Source: Pinibacter aurantiacus (GTDB lineage: Bacteria; Bacteroidota; Bacteroidia; Chitinophagales; Chitinophagaceae). Taken from it: a stretch of DNA of 64,000 nucleotides. The notes beneath the pieces were generated by a model. The model was not told the origin of the DNA, did not search any database, and saw nothing but the letters and a program-made list of their open reading frames with translations. The translations under genes were made by a program, and so were the position numbers. How positions within the stretch are numbered: the first letter of the stretch is position 1; each line of letters starts with the position of its first letter. The stretch is from positions 1-64,000 of the forward strand of contig NZ_JAHSPG010000006.1 of the NCBI RefSeq assembly GCF_019130065.1, given 5' to 3'. Positions 1 to 9,763 of this stretch are shown piece by piece.

Positions 1-257
1 ATTAGTTTCTAGTAATTCTAGGGAAACGGATTAATATTTATCTAAAGGCTCTTTGCGGTTTAAAAAAGGAAAACCCTCCCAACTTTCAGGCTGCTTCTGC
101 CTTACCAGTCGAAAGGGTTACTTCCATGTTTTAAGGGTCATGTTCTGTATCAAAAACTAAAAAACGAAGAGAAACTATTTTCCAGTGCCATGGTTCGTGT
201 CCTCACGAACCATTTGTTTGTGACTGTTGCGATTTCGTGAAGACACGAACCGCGGTA
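1..257. repeat. Intergenic stretch with inverted repeat downstream of GH71/99-like gene
   Basis: No gene is visible in the first 257 bases. Two related palindromic arms lie at about 189-213 and 234-257, both built around GGTTCGTGTCxTCACGAA and in inverted orientation to each other. The right arm begins 8 bases after the TAG stop codon of the minus-strand gene that ends at 258, so the pair could fold as a 3' untranslated hairpin for that gene. There is no clear T-tract, so classical terminator function is uncertain. Confidence 0.6.
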
Positions 258-1529
258 CTATTTTCTTTCAGGCATTGTAAAGCTCAGGGGAACTTCACCG
301 CGCAATGTCTTACCTGCTTGGCCTGTGAGCCATAAATATTGGTCAGAAGGCGTTCCGCCCATTTTTAAGAACTCTACATTTTTTCCAACAGGCACATTGT
401 CGGTACATTTAAAAATGGCAGTGCCTTCATTCACTTCATCAAACATAGCTACGTACAACATTTTGCCTCCTGACTTAATCGCGGTTGAAATAAGCTGCCA
501 GTAGAAACGCCCGCCCTGGCGCGGAATAGAGCCAACGGGTTTTATATCATCCGGAAATGCATGTACACTCAGGTTGTGCCAGCTAAAGCCAGGGTACACG
601 CAAGGCACATAGTCAATATTGTTTTGCCTGCACCACTTCATGTCTTCAATCATCAGGTCGCGGTAACGATCCATATCATTGTGCAGCAGCGGCGAGAAGC
701 GTTGAACCGTCCATGGTAAGATCATGTCTGCCATGCGGATCAGTTCATGCAGATAATTATCCTGCAGACAATCAGCATTCAATTCGCGCCATGCTGTAGG
801 TACACCAAGCATTACAGTACAATTGCCATATACAGGATCATTCTTAAGGAAGTTGATCAAACGTTCTAAACCAATGTTGCGAATGTTATAAGGTCTGTCA
901 GGAAAGCCAACGCCCCAGATCACAACAACGGGTTTGCCACGATGATGCAGGTATGTTTTTTCTCCGTCCTGGTTGGTAACTTTTAATTGATCAACAAGGT
1001 ATTTCCAGTCGTTAATAATAGCGGAGCAATCTTCGCCACTGCCCGGTAGTCCCGATAGGTCGTACATCACAGCGATTGCTCTTTTGTATTTAGAAGCCGC
1101 TTCAAATGCATTTTTTAAAATAGCAGAAGATTCTTTTTTGCGATTTTCATTTTTTACATCATCAAAAAAGCGTTGCATAAAAACACCGTCAACACCATAT
1201 TGCTGCATCCATTTGAAGTGTAAATCTGTTGTGCTTCTATCAACGGAGCTGAAAAATTTTGCCGGTTTTCCATCTGCTAATTTTAGCGGTGTTTCGTATG
1301 TCTTTTCGTATTCGCTTACATCAGGCCAGGCATCAACGCCCGATCTGTTTTCATTTCCGTAAGCATAGCCTTTTGCAGAACTGCCATCTCCTGCAGCCCT
1401 GAACCAGCCTTGATATCCGGCCATCACCAAGCCATCATACGTTGGGAATAAGGTCGAGCTGCTGTGTCTTGATTGTGCGTGGCTGCTTAAGGTGCAGGCC
1501 ACAAGAACGATTGCTAATAGTCTTTTCAT
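258..1529 (-). CDS. Secreted GH71/99-like glycosidase
   Basis: The 423-residue product begins with a signal peptide (about residues 1-18, ending ...LSSHAQ). The motif MAGYQGWF near residue 36 and the later HFKWMQQYGVDGVFMQRFF resemble the (beta/alpha)8 catalytic domain of Bacteroidota proteins annotated as glycoside hydrolase family 71/99-like, a group that includes endo-acting alpha-mannosidases (GH99) and alpha-1,3-glucanases (GH71). The exact substrate cannot be read from the sequence; an alpha-mannoside is plausible because two GH92 mannosidases lie nearby. It sits 94 bases downstream of the GH3 gene on the same strand and is probably co-transcribed with it. The ATG at 1529 directly precedes the signal peptide and is the obvious start. 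Confidence 0.75.
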   Translation of the reverse strand: MKRLLAIVLVACTLSSHAQSRHSSSTLFPTYDGLVMAGYQGWFRAAGDGSSAKGYAYGNENRSGVDAWPDVSEYEKTYETPLKLADGKPAKFFSSVDRSTTDLHFKWMQQYGVDGVFMQRFFDDVKNENRKKESSAILKNAFEAASKYKRAIAVMYDLSGLPGSGEDCSAIINDWKYLVDQLKVTNQDGEKTYLHHRGKPVVVIWGVGFPDRPYNIRNIGLERLINFLKNDPVYGNCTVMLGVPTAWRELNADCLQDNYLHELIRMADMILPWTVQRFSPLLHNDMDRYRDLMIEDMKWCRQNNIDYVPCVYPGFSWHNLSVHAFPDDIKPVGSIPRQGGRFYWQLISTAIKSGGKMLYVAMFDEVNEGTAIFKCTDNVPVGKNVEFLKMGGTPSDQYLWLTGQAGKTLRGEVPLSFTMPERK

Positions 1530-1631
1530 GTTAGTTATAAGTAATGAGTTATGAGTTTTGAGTTATGAGATTGTCGTGCAGTTGTGAAACCAGTTCGAAG
1601 CTGCACCTATTAATTCTTAATTATTAATTCA
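1530..1631 (-). repeat. Short tandem repeats between GH3 and GH71/99 genes
   Basis: The gap holds a GAGTTATGAGTTTTGAG-type array (about 1545-1571) and, next to the GH3 stop codon, an AATTAAGAATTAA-type array (about 1607-1631). On the coding strand the GH3 stop TAA lies inside the second array (GTGAATTAATAATTAAG), so the repeat supplies the stop. Confidence 0.6.
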
Positions 1632-3882
1632 CTCGAAGCGTCGCATTCTGACGAATGTCTTCCGACGAGCTTCCTACCATAATCTTAAAGTCACCAGGCT
1701 CCACAACGTGTTTCATTTCGCGGTTCCAAAGTGCCAGGTGTTCAAAGCCAATTTTGAAATCGACAGTTTTGCTTTCGCCTGGCTTCAAAGTAACACGACC
1801 AAAGCCTTTCAGTGATTTGACAGGAGTAGTTACACTGCTCACAACATCACGGATGTACAATTGAACAACCTCGGTTCCTTCTGTTGTGCCGGTGTTTTTA
1901 ATGGTAACATGCACCGTCGCTTTCCCGTTAACAGGAATGGTTGCAGGAGAAATAGCAAGATTGCTGTAATCAAAAGTTGTATAACTTAAACCGTGTCCAA
2001 ACACAAACAGCGGCGTGTTTGCTTCGTCCACATAAGAATGTCTTGATGTTGGTTTGTGGTCATAATAAAAAGGAAGCTGACCAACCGAACGGGGAAATGT
2101 CATCGGTAATTTTCCGGAAGGGTTGACATTGCCCAGCAAAATATCTGCAACAGCCAAACCGCCTTTTTCACCTGAGAACCATGATTCTACAATTGCGGGA
2201 ATATTTTTTGCCACCCAGTTAATAGAGAGAGGTCTGCCATTGGCAAGTACCGCCGTTATTGGCTTTCCGGTCGCCTGCAGTGCTTTTAAAAGATTTACCT
2301 GTTTTTCATCAAGATCAAGATTTGCTCGATCTTTTCCTTCCCCCACAATTTTCAAATCTTCTCCGATCACGACAACAACAGCATCCGCATTTTTTGCAAG
2401 AGCAACTGCTTTTTGCTGTAAATCGTTTTCATTTTCAGTCTTCTCGGTTGAATAGCCTTTTTCGAAGTTGACGGAAATACTGTTGCCCGCTCTTTGTTTT
2501 AATCCATCCAGTATAGAAATTGCTTTTCCTTCTTCGTTAGAGTATCCGCCGAGGTAGGTGTTTTCGGCCAATGCACCGATCACTGCAATTGATTTTGCAT
2601 CTTTTTTTATTGGCAATACGCCGCCTTCATTTTTCAACAGGCAAATACTTTCCTGTGCCGCTTTTAACGCCATGTCCTGGCTCTCTTGTGTATGAAATAC
2701 TTTTGCTTTTAAAGAAGTGTCGGTGTAAGGTTTGTCGAAGAGACCCAGCAAAAATTTTACACGTAATACGTCGCTTACTGTTTTATTCAATTGAGCGATC
2801 GAAAGTTTTTTGTCAGCAATTGCTTTGTTCATTGATGTCAAAAAGCCATCGTGAGAGAAGTCGTAGAATTGCATATTTAAACCGGCATTCAATGTTTGAG
2901 CCAACGCGTCACTGGTATCACTTGCCACCTGGTGATTTTCAAGGCTCATTCTTATTGCGCCAAGATCTGACAATACAAAACCTTTGAAGCCCCATTCTTT
3001 GCGCAATACATCTGTCAGCAACCATTTGTTATCTACGCACGGAATGCCATCAAGCTCACTGTATGCGGCCATCATAGATAAAGCGCCACCTTCTTTTACT
3101 GCTTTTTCAAAAACATACAGAAAAGAAGATCGCCCTTCACGTTCGCTCATGAAAACCGGAGAAGTATTGCTGCCACCTTCCGGAATGCCATGTATGGCAA
3201 AGTGTTTGGGTTCTGCCACAACTGAGTTTGGCTGGTTTACGCCTTTGCCCTGCAAACCCTTTACCATGGCAACGCCATTCAATGCCGCGAGGTAGGGATC
3301 TTCGCCATAAGTTTCTTCCACACGTCCCCAGCGTGGATCACGTGGCAGGCAAAGCACGGGTCCAAGTATCATGTCTACACCATGCGCTCTTGTTTCGGTT
3401 GCGATGGTTCTGCCGATGTTGTGTACAAGGGTAGTGTCCCATGCACCTGCCAGTTGCAAAGGGATAGGAAAGGATGTGCTACCAAAACCGCTGTAACCAT
3501 GTAAACCCTCTTCAATGAAAAGCACTGGAATACCCAGGCGCGTTTTCTCCATGGCATATTTCTGTATGCTATTTGTGATGTCTGCCGTTAGCGGATAAAA
3601 ATCATGAACTGAGCCGATGCCGGTTTTGCCAATTGCTGCGGCTGTTTTTTCTTCGGAGTAAGCAGATGCTTCGTGGCCGCCCATGGTGGCGACTTCTTTT
3701 CCCCACCACATATCAAGCTGTTTGATCTTTTCTTCTGTGGTCATTCTGCCAACCAGGTCAGCCACTCGTTGGTCAACCGGTAGTGATGCATTTTTGTAGG
3801 GTAGAACAGTTGGCCGCACCGGATCTTTTGCAAAAGAACATAACGCAACCAGTGCAACTGCCAGAGAGATTTTTGCATTCAT
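1624..3882 (-). CDS. bglX: GH3 beta-glucosidase (BglX-like), exported
   Basis: This 752-residue protein has the layout of periplasmic GH3 beta-glucosidases: signal peptide (1-18), N-terminal TIM barrel with KHF (residues 226-228) and the nucleophile region GFVLSDLGAI (Asp306), a second alpha/beta domain with KNEGGVLPI and SGEKGG, and a fibronectin-III-like C-terminal domain (about 640-752). Length matches the BglX family. It would release glucose or related beta-linked sugars from oligosaccharides in the periplasm. The nucleophile motif has SDL where SDW is more usual, a tolerated change. It heads a two-gene minus-strand unit with the GH71/99-like gene. The gene symbol is by family resemblance only. 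Confidence 0.9.
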   Translation of the reverse strand: MNAKISLAVALVALCSFAKDPVRPTVLPYKNASLPVDQRVADLVGRMTTEEKIKQLDMWWGKEVATMGGHEASAYSEEKTAAAIGKTGIGSVHDFYPLTADITNSIQKYAMEKTRLGIPVLFIEEGLHGYSGFGSTSFPIPLQLAGAWDTTLVHNIGRTIATETRAHGVDMILGPVLCLPRDPRWGRVEETYGEDPYLAALNGVAMVKGLQGKGVNQPNSVVAEPKHFAIHGIPEGGSNTSPVFMSEREGRSSFLYVFEKAVKEGGALSMMAAYSELDGIPCVDNKWLLTDVLRKEWGFKGFVLSDLGAIRMSLENHQVASDTSDALAQTLNAGLNMQFYDFSHDGFLTSMNKAIADKKLSIAQLNKTVSDVLRVKFLLGLFDKPYTDTSLKAKVFHTQESQDMALKAAQESICLLKNEGGVLPIKKDAKSIAVIGALAENTYLGGYSNEEGKAISILDGLKQRAGNSISVNFEKGYSTEKTENENDLQQKAVALAKNADAVVVVIGEDLKIVGEGKDRANLDLDEKQVNLLKALQATGKPITAVLANGRPLSINWVAKNIPAIVESWFSGEKGGLAVADILLGNVNPSGKLPMTFPRSVGQLPFYYDHKPTSRHSYVDEANTPLFVFGHGLSYTTFDYSNLAISPATIPVNGKATVHVTIKNTGTTEGTEVVQLYIRDVVSSVTTPVKSLKGFGRVTLKPGESKTVDFKIGFEHLALWNREMKHVVEPGDFKIMVGSSSEDIRQNATLRVN

Positions 3883-4264
3883 ATTGCAAGCTTTTGATTT
3901 TATATGAATGCAAAGAAAGAAGCGGTGAATTAATTAATGCCTAATTATAGATTAATTGGAGAAGATATTTGGAGAAAGAACACAGATTTTTAATGGGAAG
4001 CACGCAGATGACGCTGATTAAGCTGATGTCCGCAGGTGATTGGCACACGGATGACACGGATTAGACGGATTTACACGGATCTTTTAGTAACTGAATTGTT
4101 TTCATGAATAGGTTGACGATTATTGATGAAAAAAATCAGTGCAAATCAGTCCAATCCGTGTCATCTGCGTGCCATAAAAAGCAAATCAAGAATACCACAA
4201 AAAATAAACGGATCTCCACAATGATCCGTGAAAATCCGTCTAATCCGTGTCATCTGTGTGCCAA
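3883..4264. repeat. Intergenic region with four copies of the GCACGCAGATGACG repeat family
   Basis: Four copies of one dispersed repeat fill this 382-base gap: about 3999-4027 and 4041-4081 in one orientation, and about 4133-4173 and 4223-4262 inverted. The core is G(G)CACRCRGATGACRCxGATTxGACxGATTT. The last copy abuts the TGA stop of the kelch/SARP gene with almost no gap. The bases just upstream of the GH3 start (3900-3960) are AT-rich with an ATTAATTGG motif at 3951-3959 and probably contain its promoter. Confidence 0.75.
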
Positions 4265-6829
4265 TCAATTGATCACGTCGTGGAAAGATTTATCGAATTC
4301 TTCGCCGTAGATGTCTTTATAATCTTTTACAAATTTCAGGTAAGTGTTATTCGCCAATGTGTGGCGTTTTAGCTGTATCAGGCTTTTGCATTTGTATGTT
4401 AATGCATCTTCATTCAATTGATCGAAGTAGAATACATAATGCGTTAACTCGATAATGAACTCAGGGTCCTTGGTAATGTTTTGGTTCTTAATATAGTTAA
4501 GGCACAGGTCGATTACAGAATTGGAAACCTCCGACTTCACATTGTCCAGCCAGTTGTATTCTGTTTGTGAAAGGAACGGTCCGCGTCTTATAACCTCTGC
4601 CAATGGGTGAACGTATTCCTGTGCGTGTTCTGCAGCATACTTCAATTGCATGAAACGTTTGTAGTCAATATGAATACTGTCGTCAGGTGTTTGGAACTGC
4701 CAGTAGCCCGCTTCTTTATTGATTACGCAGTTGCCCACTTTCTCGAGAATTACTTTCAGTTTGGCAATATTTACCGAACGGTTATTCTTCGCGTCTTTTG
4801 CAGATTTATCGTGCCATAAAATTTCATCCAGCCCTTCTGAAGAAATACCCCTGCCATCTTTCACGGTGTAAATAAGAATGATGAGGAACAACTCTTTCAG
4901 CAAAGGAGTAAACAATCTTGTGATATCGTTGCCATCTTTATCGTACACCTGGAAGTGACCAAACAGGAAGATGGAAGATTTGAACTGCTTTTCATTGTTC
5001 GGCGAAAATGCATTGGTAAAAATCGGTTGAAAAACTTCTTCTTTCTCTGGTTGCGCTGGTGTTGATGCGAGTTCTTTTTTGTCTGGCTGCGCTTTCTTTT
5101 TGCGAAGCAGATAAATAACCAACCCTGCCACCAGCAATGCCGGAATGATCAGCCAGTAACGGTTCTGTTTTTTTATTGCCGTCACGAAAGTATTGCTGTC
5201 AGCGACTTGCGGCGGAAAGTTAAGCGTATATATTTTTACAATAGTGTTTTTGTCTTTTACTTCCTCTTTAGAATACAGCATTGTAACCGCAATCAGTTTG
5301 TTGCTGATAGGCGAGTAGTACAGATCCGCATAAGATTCGATATCGTGAAAACTATACGGAATAGAATCTGCCACCAGGTGCAATGTTGAGTCGGTTAAAG
5401 AGCCTTTCACCAGTTGCAGTGCGGAGTTAAAACGATCATTGTTTGGAAAGATCAAACCATAAAAATCATCTTTGCCCGGGCCTATTACAAGACTGTTGGC
5501 AAAAGCAAACTGAGAGCCAAATGGTTTGAAGTTGTATACTTTTTTAAAGGTCGACGTTTTAATATCAAACCTGTACAGGTCGTAGTAGTTCTTTGGATCA
5601 AGCATCTGGTCGCCGGTTTGGCTGCCATAGCCACCAACGATGTATGCCACGTTTGCGTTCTTGTCTACACCAAGCGCAGACAAATAACGCGGAGGAAAAT
5701 AATCTCCTTTGGTATGTACAGAGTCCCACTGCTGTGTGGCAAAGTTGTAGTGCAATACTTCATTTTTATAACGCAATTGTCCGTAGCCACCTACAACATA
5801 CAACGAGCCGTCAGCGGGAGAAATGAACTTGTTGGAGTGCCAGAATTCTGTGAGTGGACCGGGCGCAAAGCTTCCGCTCCATTGACGTTGATCAAAATCG
5901 TAACCGAACACCTGTTGCTTGTCTACATAAACGTCATAGAATTTTTTAGTGGCACTGTCATAAATCGCCTGGTTACCTGCGAGTAGGTTTTGGTGCTTTG
6001 CATTTGGCGTCCACTGCATTATGCCACGATCTCCTTTCAGCTGATACACACCCATAGAGTCATTTCCGCCAATGAAAAGCCTGTCCTGTACAGGATCGTA
6101 ACCCACATTAGCAAAGCCATTGATGGCGAATGTAGCTGCCATTTCCCATTTCTGGTGCTTTGGTTTTATCCAAACGGGATTGGTTACTTTGGCTTGCTTG
6201 TTGCCATTTTTATCATTGCAAACATCTCCGTCAATTTCATCAAGCGGCCAGTAATGTTTAACTACCCCCTGTTCAGATAATTTGATGTCCTTTATCTGCA
6301 TGGGAGGGATGTCCCTGGTTTTGAATTTCTGAAAGTCGTTTGCGCCCCACAGAAATTTATAACAATTGGCGGCAAATGGCACATTGCTTTTGCCGACAGA
6401 TTTTTCATTTACAAGTAATTCAATAGTATGTGCGGAGAGATCAAATTTGAAATGGATATTTGACCATTGCTTATAGAGGTGCATGCTGTCAATGAAAAAG
6501 CTGATGCCAGATAAGCTTTCGCCGATAATCACCCTGAAGTCTGAGGATCGTTGATTGTATATAAGATCAATGTTTTGGTTATCATGCGTTATCATGCGCA
6601 GCACATAACCAAAGTATGTTTCATGATTGGGAAGAAATTTGATATCGAAATTAAGATCGAAATTTTTGGAGAAGCATATGGAATCTTCGGGGGACAGATC
6701 AAGAGCCGTTCTTTTTTCAAGTACGACTTCATGACTATTAAAAGTTAACCCATAGGATTGGGAAAAACCAGTAACGTTCAGTAATAAAAATGCAAGCGCA
6801 AAACAGAATATATACCTCATCATAAGCAA
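4265..6829 (-). CDS. Membrane-anchored regulator: LamG/kelch sensor, one TM helix, SARP-like DNA-binding C terminus
   Basis: The 854-residue protein begins with a signal peptide (to about residue 24, LNVTGFSQ). It is followed by a concanavalin/LamG-like region (about 25-210), a kelch-like beta-propeller (about 220-540; repeated YVVGGYG, YIVGGYG, FIGGND motifs) and one transmembrane helix near residues 555-576 (WLIIPALLVAGLVIYLL) ending in RKKK, which places the rest in the cytoplasm. The C-terminal part (about 610-850) resembles a winged-helix plus bacterial transcriptional activator (BTAD/SARP) region, with RSVNIAKLKVILEKVG and YWQFQTPDDSIHIDY matching the fold by eye. It would sense a periplasmic ligand and bind DNA while still anchored in the membrane. 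It lies between glycosidase genes and may control them. ATG at 6829 or 6820 are both possible starts. Confidence 0.7.
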   Translation of the reverse strand: MLMMRYIFCFALAFLLLNVTGFSQSYGLTFNSHEVVLEKRTALDLSPEDSICFSKNFDLNFDIKFLPNHETYFGYVLRMITHDNQNIDLIYNQRSSDFRVIIGESLSGISFFIDSMHLYKQWSNIHFKFDLSAHTIELLVNEKSVGKSNVPFAANCYKFLWGANDFQKFKTRDIPPMQIKDIKLSEQGVVKHYWPLDEIDGDVCNDKNGNKQAKVTNPVWIKPKHQKWEMAATFAINGFANVGYDPVQDRLFIGGNDSMGVYQLKGDRGIMQWTPNAKHQNLLAGNQAIYDSATKKFYDVYVDKQQVFGYDFDQRQWSGSFAPGPLTEFWHSNKFISPADGSLYVVGGYGQLRYKNEVLHYNFATQQWDSVHTKGDYFPPRYLSALGVDKNANVAYIVGGYGSQTGDQMLDPKNYYDLYRFDIKTSTFKKVYNFKPFGSQFAFANSLVIGPGKDDFYGLIFPNNDRFNSALQLVKGSLTDSTLHLVADSIPYSFHDIESYADLYYSPISNKLIAVTMLYSKEEVKDKNTIVKIYTLNFPPQVADSNTFVTAIKKQNRYWLIIPALLVAGLVIYLLRKKKAQPDKKELASTPAQPEKEEVFQPIFTNAFSPNNEKQFKSSIFLFGHFQVYDKDGNDITRLFTPLLKELFLIILIYTVKDGRGISSEGLDEILWHDKSAKDAKNNRSVNIAKLKVILEKVGNCVINKEAGYWQFQTPDDSIHIDYKRFMQLKYAAEHAQEYVHPLAEVIRRGPFLSQTEYNWLDNVKSEVSNSVIDLCLNYIKNQNITKDPEFIIELTHYVFYFDQLNEDALTYKCKSLIQLKRHTLANNTYLKFVKDYKDIYGEEFDKSFHDVIN

Positions 6830-7359
6830 TCGTAAAAATAAGTATCTTTTACAAAGAAACCGTTATATCCGGCGCAACGCCAAATTAAATTTCTTAAACG
6901 AATAAGTTCGTGTTTTTTAATGTTGAATCAATGCTGATGTAATGCAAGCGTCAGGGTTAAAAATAAGGTAATTGATTGTTTTTCCATCAAATAAAGTGAT
7001 AAAAAATCGCCCCGGGAGAGAAGGCACGCAGATGACGCAGATTGGACTGATTTATACGGAGACTATTATTCGCTTTTCCAAATAATTGTTCATTAGCGTT
7101 CAGGTTTGACAAGGCTTCGACAAGCTCAGCCTGACAACCTGATTAGAGTGTCACCCTGAGCTTGTCGAAGGGCATTGCACATTCACCATGTTTTTTTAAA
7201 AAACCGAAAGGCCCGGATGATCTCCACCCAGGCCTTCGAAAGATTCACAAAGTAAACGTCACTAGAAAACATATTTTAATAACTCTCAACTCTCCATTCT
7301 CAACTCTCAACTATTCTGGGCGAATGCGATTCGCCCCCACCATTTTCAATTTTCAATTT
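6830..7359. repeat. Repeat-rich intergenic region between kelch/SARP and GH92 genes
   Basis: No gene is supported here. From left to right there is the 5' region of the kelch/SARP gene (6830-7010), one GCACGCAGATGACG-family copy (7023-7060), an inverted pair built on TTCGACAAGCTCAG (about 7101-7177), a GGCC-stem hairpin (about 7209-7239), a CTCAACTCTC array (about 7280-7315), and a TTTTCAATTTTCAATT array (7341-7367) that on the minus strand reaches into the last codons and stop of the GH92 gene. Confidence 0.65.
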
Positions 7360-9654
7360 TCAATTTGCCTTCGCAAACGGTTTCGCCGGTTTCACATCCG
7401 TACCCCAGGTCTTATTTGGTTTCGGACCCATTTCTAATTCGATGGTACAGCCGCTCACCAATTGATCATGAGTGAACCATGGCGTTTTCAAAACTTTGCC
7501 ATTCAGTTTTGCACTCTGGATATATTTGTTCACCTCATTGCTGTTGTGTGCAATAAGTGTAAATGTTTTTCCATTTTCCAATGCTATCGAAACCTTGCTG
7601 AAAACCGGACTGCCAATGGTGTAGACCGGAATGCCCGGTGTCATAGGATAAAAACCCATGGAAGAAAAGACAACAAAGGCAGACATGCCACCACCATCTT
7701 CATCGCCCGGAATGCCAAACACATTATCCTTGAACCACAGAGATAAAAGGCTTCTCACTTTCTGCTGCGTTTTCCACGGAGAAGAAGTGTAGTTATATAA
7801 ATATGGTATGTGAAAGCTTGGTTCGTTGCCCATTGAGTACTGTCCTACAAGACCCGTAGCATCAGGAAACTTTGCCCAGAATTCATACTTGGATCTGTCG
7901 AGCCCCTCGCGGAACAGTTGATCAAGTCGTAATTCAAAACTATCTCTTCCGCCCATCAAACCAATCAGACCGGGAATATCCTGTTGTACCTGCCACATAT
8001 ACGTCCATCCGTTGTTTTCGTCATAATAGTCTCTGCCGCCAAGGCCGCCGTCAAACTTCGGATCGATCAATATCCAATTGCCTTTATCGTCCTTCGGCAA
8101 AAAGAAATTCGTTTGTTTGTTCCAGAGGTTCCTGTAGTTCTGTCCTCTTTTTTCAAATGTATTGTAGTCGCTTGTTTTGTTGAGGTCCTTTGCAAGCTCT
8201 GCCAACGCCCAGTCATCAAAGGCGCCACCGAGTGTTACCGCAACCGCTTGTCTTTTCTCGAATGAATGTACTTCTTTCACGGTCTCTTGTTCGCCATCAC
8301 GAAGAGCTGGGAAGTAGCCGTTGTTGTGATAGAAATCGTCGAGCGATGTTTTGGGGCCGTTTCTCCATGGCAGCATCGTTGCGTCGGTTGCATTTTTTCT
8401 GATGCCTTCGTACGCTTTTTCCACGTCATAATTTTTCAGCCCTTTTCTATACGCATCAAGAAAAACGATAGAAGAATGGAAGCCGTTCATACAGGCATGA
8501 TCGCCGAAAAGTACTGGAAATGTTGGCATCCAGCCACTTTGCTCATACATGCGCACATACGATTGCAACATGTCCTCTTCTTGTTTCGGATGCAGGATTG
8601 TTCTCAACGGATGCAGCGCCAGGTATGTGTCCCACGACCAGTCATCAACATAAAACGGGCGGTTGTCCGTATTGATTTTTTTGTTGTAGCCGCTGTAGTA
8701 ATGCGCATCTTCGCTGATGTCCACCATGCGTTCATGGCATCTGTACAGCGCTGTATAGAATGAACGTCTTTGCGCTTCTGTACCACCTTCAATTTTTATT
8801 TGCGCCATCAGATCGCTCCATGCGGTCTTTGCATTTTTTTCTACGGTAGCAAAATCTTTCGAGGCAATTTCTTCTTCAAAATTTTTCTTTGCCTGTTCAG
8901 CACTTACAAAACTGATCGCATATTTCAGTTCAACCGTGCGGGCACTTGCAGGGAAATTGATGTATGGTCTTGCCCCTCCTTCGGTTATGCTTGATGCGTT
9001 TTTGATCGCCTTGTTGCTGTCCACATAACCCGTTGTTCCTGCAACATTGAATACGCCGTAAGTGTAAACCCTTATATCGTTGTGATAAGTTTCCATTCCT
9101 TGCAACACATTGCCACTAAACTTCCAGGAGGCCGCACCATCATTAAAGTTGCTGAACAGCAGGAACTTATTTTTCCCTTCCGGAAATGAAAACCTGTAGT
9201 AGCCGGATTTTTCCGAGGGAGTGAACTCCACTGTGATGCCATCTTCGATCAAATACGTTGAATAGTACCATGGACGCGTAATTTCAAGATTGTGATCATA
9301 AGGCATACGCTTACTCCAATTCTCGGCTGCCAATTCTTTTACCGAAGGCTTTACCGAAAAAACCTCGCCCAGTCGGTGAGAAACAATCGTTAGCGGAAAA
9401 CTCGATATCTGATCATCCAGGTAGTCCTTGCGGATGGGGTACATGCGGATAACCTGGTTGGGCAATTGTGCCGTGGGCCTTGTTGGCTCAAGCAGTTGGC
9501 CAATGTTGCCAATTGTAGGGTCGATGTAATCTATGTTTTGTTTTTTAGGTGCCGTCGTATCTTTTGGGACGTTTGCACAGACAACGCCGGTGAAAACCGC
9601 TTGTTGCAAAAGCAATAGAAGAATGCCCTGTTTGCTTAAAAATTTTTTCTTCAT
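7360..9654 (-). CDS. GH92 alpha-mannosidase, divergent N-terminal subgroup
   Basis: The 764-residue product carries a signal peptide (about 1-27, ending TGVVCAN). Its C-terminal half is clearly GH92: GNEPSFHIPYLYNY, SPWKTQQKVRSLL and GDEDGGGMSAF (residues 650-660), which holds the acidic residues used as general base in the family, then MGFYPMTPG. GH92 enzymes are calcium-dependent exo-alpha-mannosidases. The N-terminal start is unusual: after YIDPTIGNIGQ it reads LEPTRPTAQLPNQVIRMYP instead of the common GTGGHGHTFPG block, which marks a separate subgroup. The last codons and the TGA stop lie inside an AAAATTGAAAATTG repeat, so the true C-terminal end may have drifted. It lies opposite to the second GH92 gene and shares no operon with it. 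Confidence 0.9.
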   Translation of the reverse strand: MKKKFLSKQGILLLLLQQAVFTGVVCANVPKDTTAPKKQNIDYIDPTIGNIGQLLEPTRPTAQLPNQVIRMYPIRKDYLDDQISSFPLTIVSHRLGEVFSVKPSVKELAAENWSKRMPYDHNLEITRPWYYSTYLIEDGITVEFTPSEKSGYYRFSFPEGKNKFLLFSNFNDGAASWKFSGNVLQGMETYHNDIRVYTYGVFNVAGTTGYVDSNKAIKNASSITEGGARPYINFPASARTVELKYAISFVSAEQAKKNFEEEIASKDFATVEKNAKTAWSDLMAQIKIEGGTEAQRRSFYTALYRCHERMVDISEDAHYYSGYNKKINTDNRPFYVDDWSWDTYLALHPLRTILHPKQEEDMLQSYVRMYEQSGWMPTFPVLFGDHACMNGFHSSIVFLDAYRKGLKNYDVEKAYEGIRKNATDATMLPWRNGPKTSLDDFYHNNGYFPALRDGEQETVKEVHSFEKRQAVAVTLGGAFDDWALAELAKDLNKTSDYNTFEKRGQNYRNLWNKQTNFFLPKDDKGNWILIDPKFDGGLGGRDYYDENNGWTYMWQVQQDIPGLIGLMGGRDSFELRLDQLFREGLDRSKYEFWAKFPDATGLVGQYSMGNEPSFHIPYLYNYTSSPWKTQQKVRSLLSLWFKDNVFGIPGDEDGGGMSAFVVFSSMGFYPMTPGIPVYTIGSPVFSKVSIALENGKTFTLIAHNSNEVNKYIQSAKLNGKVLKTPWFTHDQLVSGCTIELEMGPKPNKTWGTDVKPAKPFAKAN

Positions 9655-9763
9655 TCAAAGTTCTTTTTAGAATATGCTATTCTGCCTGGCATTCATAAAT
9701 CGCTTGTAGCTCCTTGAGAAAATAAATGGCAAGGCGTAACAAATTGGTTGTTTCAGAAAACGA

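Noticed and set aside
5414-5986. Plus-strand 190-codon open frame opposite the kelch/SARP gene
   Set aside because: It is an antisense shadow of a well-supported coding region, with no domain, no start signal and skewed composition.
8266-8763. Plus-strand 165-codon frame opposite the first GH92 gene
   Set aside because: Antisense shadow; no domain and no independent evidence.
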